A stretch of DNA of 21,096 bases from CAG-791 sp002390025 (GTDB lineage Bacteria > Bacillota > Clostridia > Lachnospirales > Lachnospiraceae), in the NCBI GenBank assembly GCA_946543465.1, contig CAMNLR010000162.1, forward strand, positions 1-21,096. The letters are read 5' to 3'. Made by a program: the position numbers and the translations under genes. Position 1 is the stretch's first letter. The number at the start of each line of letters is the position of its first letter. The notes beneath the pieces are model-generated. The model did no database searches and was not told where the DNA came from. It worked only from the letters and a program-made list of their open reading frames with translations. Positions 20,851 to 21,096 of this stretch are shown piece after piece.

Positions 20851-20928
20851 AAAAACACACAGCGGAAGAGCCTGCTGCCCGAAACGGCAGAATACACTGG
20901 CACCTGGCCTTCCAGCTGTGTGTTTTTT
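20851..20928. terminator. Strong long-stem terminator
   Basis: AAAAACACACAGC (20851-20863) pairs perfectly with GCTGTGTGTTTTT (20915-20927). Inside are GGAAG (20864-20868)/CTTCC (20909-20913) and CTGCC/GGCAG. The A-run and T-run at the ends make it bidirectional. It ends the CotH kinase 2 transcript and would also block transcription from the repeated element at the right edge. Confidence 0.85.
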
Positions 20929-21008
20929 GTAAAAGAATGGAAAATACTTTGTTTACAGAAAATTTGCCTGGAATAATCGCTTGTAAAAATATGCCCTGCA
21001 GGTCAATC

Positions 21009-21095
21009 GTAAGCGTCAAATAGTTGGTGTTATTTCCAGTACTGTATGCCGGCGTTAAAATACAGGTTCATCCTATGGTATCCGCCACAGATATG
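21009..21095 (-). repeat. Right copy of 87-bp terminal inverted repeat
   Basis: Exact reverse complement of bases 1-87. Identity ends at 21008. See the left copy for interpretation. Confidence 0.95.
21030..21095 (-). CDS. C-terminal fragment of the same repeated gene
   Basis: On the minus strand this is identical to the fragment at 1-66. It enters from the right edge and stops with TAA at 21032-21030. Both fragments point inward, so the two parent copies are in opposite orientation. Confidence 0.4.
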   Translation of the reverse strand, partial: HICGGYHRMNLYFNAGIQYWK

Positions 21096-21096
21096 A

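Noticed and set aside
1..21096. A 21-kb transposon with 87-bp terminal inverted repeats
   Set aside because: No transposase or recombinase lies inside, and the repeat encodes the end of a gene coming from outside. Repeats at an assembly break explain it better.

Overview
This window looks like chromosomal DNA of an anaerobic Firmicute, most likely a gut- or rumen-type Clostridia/Lachnospiraceae. The evidence is strong AGGAGG-type ribosome binding sites, extended -10 promoters (TGGTATAAT three times), two CotH-type kinases, a clostridial-style galactokinase signature, an Rpn-like PD-(D/E)XK protein and an EndA-like nuclease lipoprotein. The genus assignment is inference from recognised families; no rRNA or tRNA gene was seen. 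The two ends of the window are a perfect 87-bp inverted repeat. Each copy carries the same short C-terminal reading frame running in from outside, so the window probably lies between two inverted copies of one repeated gene or insertion sequence, where an assembly would break.

Layout from left to right: repeat end; AGCS amino-acid/cation symporter (183-1613, +); hairpin repeats, terminators and a 52-bp repeat array (1584-2172); tyrosine/serine phosphatase (2184-2978, -); divergent promoters; Rpn-like nuclease-fold protein (3430-4296, +); a promoter-to-terminator stretch of about 0.9 kb with no credible ORF but with good RNA helices (about 4452-5362), proposed as a large structured non-coding RNA; two tandem arrays and then asparagine synthase (5839-7866, +); a cluster of hairpin repeats (7871-8293); a 42-residue membrane peptide (8403-8531, +); a lipoprotein nuclease with a C-terminal Ada-like zinc module (8819-10255, +); a 22-bp repeat array and nitroreductase (10565-11098, +); an Ala/Thr-rich lipoprotein (12192-11347, -); a PHP-type histidinol-phosphatase (12433-13272, +); CotH kinase 1 (13498-15507, +); galactokinase (15924-17213, +); a second 52-bp repeat array (17588-18130); CotH kinase 2 (18553-20811, +); a strong terminator and the right repeat end.

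The genes do not form one obvious pathway. Most stand alone with their own promoter or terminator: amino-acid uptake and asparagine synthesis, galactose and histidine metabolism, and several cell-surface proteins (two membrane-anchored CotH kinases, two lipoproteins, one small membrane peptide). About 69% of the window is coding, which is low for a bacterium.

The most unusual property is what fills the gaps. Nearly every intergenic space holds its own tandem repeat (periods of about 15, 16, 20, 22, 26, 29, 50, 52, 61, 67 and 100 bp). Two families recur at separate loci: a 25-27 bp hairpin repeat with core GGGGACGGTTCC, and a 52-bp unit with AAGCGAyATwTC and GGTCACCyATGCC. One hairpin repeat has supplied the last nine codons of the symporter gene. 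The best candidate for an undescribed functional element is the long RNA at about 4452-5362.
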